In this document: piece after piece, positions 61,488-64,000 of the stretch
Position numbering within the stretch: the stretch's first letter is position 1
Layout: each line of letters starts with the position of its first letter
DNA from: Mycobacterium sp. D16Q14
GTDB lineage: Bacteria > Actinomycetota > Actinomycetes > Mycobacteriales > Mycobacteriaceae
DNA: 64,000 nt
Assembly: GCA_002013415.1 (NCBI GenBank)
Contig: MAEX01000010.1
Coordinates: forward strand, 124,001-188,000
Direction of reading: 5' to 3'
The notes under the pieces: generated by a model
What the model was told of the DNA's origin: nothing
The model's database searches: none
What the model saw: the letters and a program-made list of their open reading frames with translations, nothing else
Program-made: the position numbers and the translations under genes

Positions 61488-62678
61488 GTGACGACAGTGC
61501 GGCCATCGGCTCCGGCCGTCCATGCGCGGGGCTTTGTCCCAGCATTGGAGGGCATGCGTGCCTGCGCGGCGATGGGCGTCGTGGTCACCCACACCGCGTT
61601 TCAGACGGGTCACAACGGTGGCATCGACGGACGCATCCTGGGCCGCTTCGACCTGGCGGTGGCCGTCTTTTTCGCGCTATCTGGATTTCTGCTGTGGCGG
61701 CCACATGCCGCGGCAGCACACGGTGGGCCCGCGCCCGCGCCCACCGGGCGCTACTTCGCGTCGCGGTTCGTCCGCATCGTCCCGGCCTACCTGGCCGCCG
61801 TCGTCGTCATTCTGTTGCTGTTGCCGGATGCGATGGGGGCCAGCTGGGTGGTCTGGGCGGCCAACCTGACGCTCACACAGTTGTATATCCCGCTAACTCT
61901 GACGGCGGGTCTGACACAGATGTGGAGCCTGGCGGTCGAGGTGGCGTTCTATGTGGCGCTGCCGGTCATCGCGGCCGCCATGCGGCGCGTGCCCGGGTGG
62001 TGGCGTGCGCCGGTGCTCATGTCCCTCGGTGTCATCAGTCTCGGCTGGTCCGTCATCCCCTTTCACGCGGCCGTGGGCGTCAATCCGCTGACGTGGCCGC
62101 CCGCCTTCTTCTCGTGGTTCGTGGCGGGCATGCTGCTGGCCGAATGGAGCTCGGCGCCACCCGCCTGGACACTGCACCTGGCGCGTCGCCGCGTGCTGCT
62201 CGCCGTGGTGGCCCTTATCGCCTTCGGGGTGGCGGCCTCCCCACTGGCCGGACCGGAGGGGCTGACGCAGGCACCGCCGCATCAGTACGCCGTCAAGATC
62301 GCGATGGGTGCCACGCTGGCGTGGGCGCTGCTGATGCCGTTGACATTGGATGCCCCGGGCACGCCGCATCGAATACTGGGCAGCCCGCTGATGGTGACAC
62401 TGGGGCGTTGGTCCTACGGCCTGTTCATCTGGCATCTGGCGGCCCTGAACATGGTCTTTACCGTCATCGGGCGCTTCCCGTTCAGCGGTCACTTCCCGCT
62501 GGTGCTGATTCTGACGTTGATCTTCGGTTTCGCGATGGCCGCTGTCAGTTATGCGCTGGTGGAATCTCCGTCACGGGAGGCATTGCGGCGCTTCCAGAAG
62601 CGACGTGCCGGCCCTCGCGATGGGAGTCGCACCGCCGCCAAGGCCACGGCGGATACGGAGATCAGCGCCAGCAGCTGA
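61488..62678 (+). CDS. Acyltransferase-3 family membrane protein (Rv0228-like)
   Basis: A 396-residue OafA/YrhL-type O-acyltransferase with about ten membrane helices. The catalytic His lies in LEGMRACAAMGVVVTHTAFQ (about 17-36), and AVAVFFALSGFLLWRPHAAA contains the family's second motif. SLAVEVAFYVALPVIAAAM and the C-terminal VESPSREALRRF are typical. It probably acylates an envelope lipid or sugar. A TACCCT box (61475-61480) ends 7 bp before GTG 61488. The last 130 bp overlap the convergent aftD gene. Confidence 0.88.
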   Translation: MTTVRPSAPAVHARGFVPALEGMRACAAMGVVVTHTAFQTGHNGGIDGRILGRFDLAVAVFFALSGFLLWRPHAAAAHGGPAPAPTGRYFASRFVRIVPAYLAAVVVILLLLPDAMGASWVVWAANLTLTQLYIPLTLTAGLTQMWSLAVEVAFYVALPVIAAAMRRVPGWWRAPVLMSLGVISLGWSVIPFHAAVGVNPLTWPPAFFSWFVAGMLLAEWSSAPPAWTLHLARRRVLLAVVALIAFGVAASPLAGPEGLTQAPPHQYAVKIAMGATLAWALLMPLTLDAPGTPHRILGSPLMVTLGRWSYGLFIWHLAALNMVFTVIGRFPFSGHFPLVLILTLIFGFAMAAVSYALVESPSREALRRFQKRRAGPRDGSRTAAKATADTEISASS

Positions 62679-64000
62679 ATCCACCACGAGTGACCGGTGT
62701 AGCCACCCATCGATCGCCACGGATGCCGGGAGAGGGCCGCCCCGGCCAGCAGCAGGGAGCCGCCGGAGATGTAGGCCCCTGCTGCCGTGAGCGTGCGCAG
62801 GGGCCAGCGCGTCCACACCTTGAACGCCAAGGCGGCCAGGCCCACCACGGCCCCGGCGATGCCACTGATGGCGGTGAGAGCCGCCAGCACCGCGACACCC
62901 GCCGCGCGGCCGGAGCGCCACGGGATCACCTGGGAGAGGGCAGTTTTCCGGCGCACGGGGATGAAGGCCAACAGTGCGAGGATGGGAAGCAGCGCCAGTC
63001 CGCCGAACAGTCCTGCCCGGTACCACGTGTCGAGGCCGAAGGTGAGTGTGATCGGCCCGCCGGTGCCGGCCGGAAGCACCCATCCTTGCTGCCATCCGTT
63101 CACCCGTACCGGGGCGAGGGTGTGCCCTTGTGCGTCACGAGCCACCCATCCGGGGTTGATGCTTTCGGGCACCACCAGCACCCGGTCGCGCGGAGCGGGA
63201 TCCGCGGTCACCTCACGCCGGGCCGCGTCCCATCTGCCCGTGGCTGCCGCGGTCGCCGTGGCGGCGGCCGGTGCCGCGTCCGGCACGGTGAGCTGGACAC
63301 CATCGACAATGAACTGCTGGCGTGGGTTGACGGTGACGTCCTGAGAGCCCGCGCTCGTGGCGATCGGTGCGGTATCACACGGGGTCGCCTGGATGGCGTT
63401 GCCGTCCAACAGCTCCCGCACCGTGGTGGTGATGGACATGGGGATGAAGCGTCCGGCAAGTGCCAGCACCGGGCCGTCAGCGCATCCGATCCTGATCACG
63501 CGGTTGCCGTTGGCCCGTGCATCGGCGGGGGCGATCGGCCGCCCGCTGGTGTCCAGCGCAACGAGCTCGGCGATGCCGGGCGGCTTGTTCTGATCGGTTC
63601 CCAGCGCGGTGCGGTCAATGATGTCGGTCCAGTCGGTAACCGTGACCGTGATGGTGTCGGTGACCGCCGGATGCACGGCCAGTGTCGTCTCGGGAGACTT
63701 CGGGTCGATGTTTCTGACCTGGGGACCGTCGCCCAGATTGATGGCTACCTGCTTGGGATGTGTAGGCACCTCGGTCTTGCTGGGCTGGAGCCGGATACCG
63801 CCGACGGCGACGGGTTTGGGGAGTTTGATCACCAAAGAGGGCAGATGCAGGCGCAGCACCGAATCCTGTGGCGCCGTCCAAGCGGTCCCCGGATCGCCGT
63901 CGGTGGCAGCGTAGGAGGAGCCCCGCAGGTCAATGAGGTCGGCGCCCCCGGAGGCCGCGGTGGTTCCGGGCTGCGTGATTAGGTCGCGCAGCTGCGGGCC
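62549..64000 (-). CDS. aftD: Arabinofuranosyltransferase AftD, C-terminal 483 residues
   Basis: The gene enters from the right edge of the window; the frame is open to base 64000. The visible part begins with a carbohydrate-binding, F5/8-type-C-like region (SSYAATDGDPGTAWTA, then VGGIRLQPSKTEVP). The AftD-typical segment ESINPGWVARDAQGHTLAPV and NGWQQGWVLPAGTGG follow (about 260-300), then WYRAGLFGGLALLPILALLA and about four more membrane helices. AftD is a ~1400-residue alpha-(1->3)-arabinofuranosyltransferase for arabinogalactan and lipoarabinomannan; the catalytic GT-C half lies outside. Confidence 0.88.
   Translation of the reverse strand, partial: GPQLRDLITQPGTTAASGGADLIDLRGSSYAATDGDPGTAWTAPQDSVLRLHLPSLVIKLPKPVAVGGIRLQPSKTEVPTHPKQVAINLGDGPQVRNIDPKSPETTLAVHPAVTDTITVTVTDWTDIIDRTALGTDQNKPPGIAELVALDTSGRPIAPADARANGNRVIRIGCADGPVLALAGRFIPMSITTTVRELLDGNAIQATPCDTAPIATSAGSQDVTVNPRQQFIVDGVQLTVPDAAPAAATATAAATGRWDAARREVTADPAPRDRVLVVPESINPGWVARDAQGHTLAPVRVNGWQQGWVLPAGTGGPITLTFGLDTWYRAGLFGGLALLPILALLAFIPVRRKTALSQVIPWRSGRAAGVAVLAALTAISGIAGAVVGLAALAFKVWTRWPLRTLTAAGAYISGGSLLLAGAALSRHPWRSMGGYTGHSWWIQLLALISVSAVALAAVRLPSRGPARRFWKRRNASRDGDSTSA

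Noticed and set aside
60950..63982. 1010-codon open frame on the plus strand
   Set aside because: It crosses three well-supported genes (DUF3068, acyltransferase, aftD) in the wrong frame and encodes a low-complexity Arg/Gly-rich product typical of GC-rich shadow frames.
1..64000. CRISPR array, tRNA/rRNA genes, intact IS or prophage
   Set aside because: No regularly spaced direct repeats, no cloverleaf with CCA-end context, and no complete transposase or phage module was seen. A dedicated scan (tRNAscan-SE, CRISPRFinder) would settle this.

Overview
The window is high-GC actinobacterial DNA from a rapidly growing mycobacterium, most probably the Mycobacteroides abscessus/chelonae group. Three things point there: a conserved gene backbone matching M. 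tuberculosis Rv0192-Rv0228 plus aftD (Rv0236c), an Eis2-type acetyltransferase a short distance from mmpL3, and mycobacterial signature genes (mmpL3, mmpL11, zmp1, the Rv0203-type hemophore, omamA/omamB, aftD). Family and synteny calls come from recognising the proteins by eye; no database search was run.

Layout. 0-3.6 kb: end of accD1, accA1 and fadE19 (leucine/branched acyl-CoA catabolism). 3.8-11 kb: an L,D-transpeptidase, zmp1, the Mce-accessory pair omamA/omamB, a CoA-binding protein, eis2, a CD225-type membrane protein and a helix-turn-helix-like protein coupled to mmpL11. 11-21 kb: mmpL11, a hemophore, small membrane proteins, YceI, an Rv0204c-like membrane protein, a membrane adenylate cyclase, an epoxide-hydrolase-like enzyme and an AI-2E-family (Rv0205) protein. 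21-26 kb: a MacS-type two-component system, the wreck of an mce operon, a TetR regulator and a DUF2339 protein.

26.3-28.9 kb holds the most notable element. It is a four-gene, translationally coupled cassette on the minus strand, lower in GC than its surroundings: two WXG100 (Esx) proteins, a CpnT-like exported toxin whose C-terminal domain looks like the colicin D tRNA nuclease rather than the NAD glycohydrolase of M. tuberculosis CpnT, and a putative immunity protein. It sits between the DUF2339 gene and mmpL3.

29-38.6 kb: mmpL3, a NYN-domain protein, trmB, the degenerate-GTPase pair Rv0209/Rv0210, a DUF6802 protein and pckA. 38.6-48.4 kb is accessory and partly decayed: a frameshifted secreted protein, an MFS exporter, an IS110 transposase stub, a WhiB protein, a second two-component system, a secreted peptide, an F420-type oxidoreductase, a broken ctaG gene, 3-hydroxyisobutyrate dehydrogenase and an MHS transporter. 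48.5-58.4 kb: two short catabolic-looking operons (APH-like / CrtC-like / aldehyde dehydrogenase, and SDR / ferritin-like diiron / Baeyer-Villiger monooxygenase with a divergent TetR), flanking a methyltransferase and a GT4 glycosyltransferase. 58.4-64 kb: cell-envelope genes (GT-C-like Rv0226c, DUF3068 Rv0227c, an acyltransferase and the 3' part of aftD).

Many genes are coupled by 1-4 bp ATGA/GTGA overlaps, and at least seven start 6-8 bp after a TANNNT -10 box, which suggests leaderless mRNAs. I saw no tRNA, rRNA, CRISPR array, intact insertion sequence or prophage.
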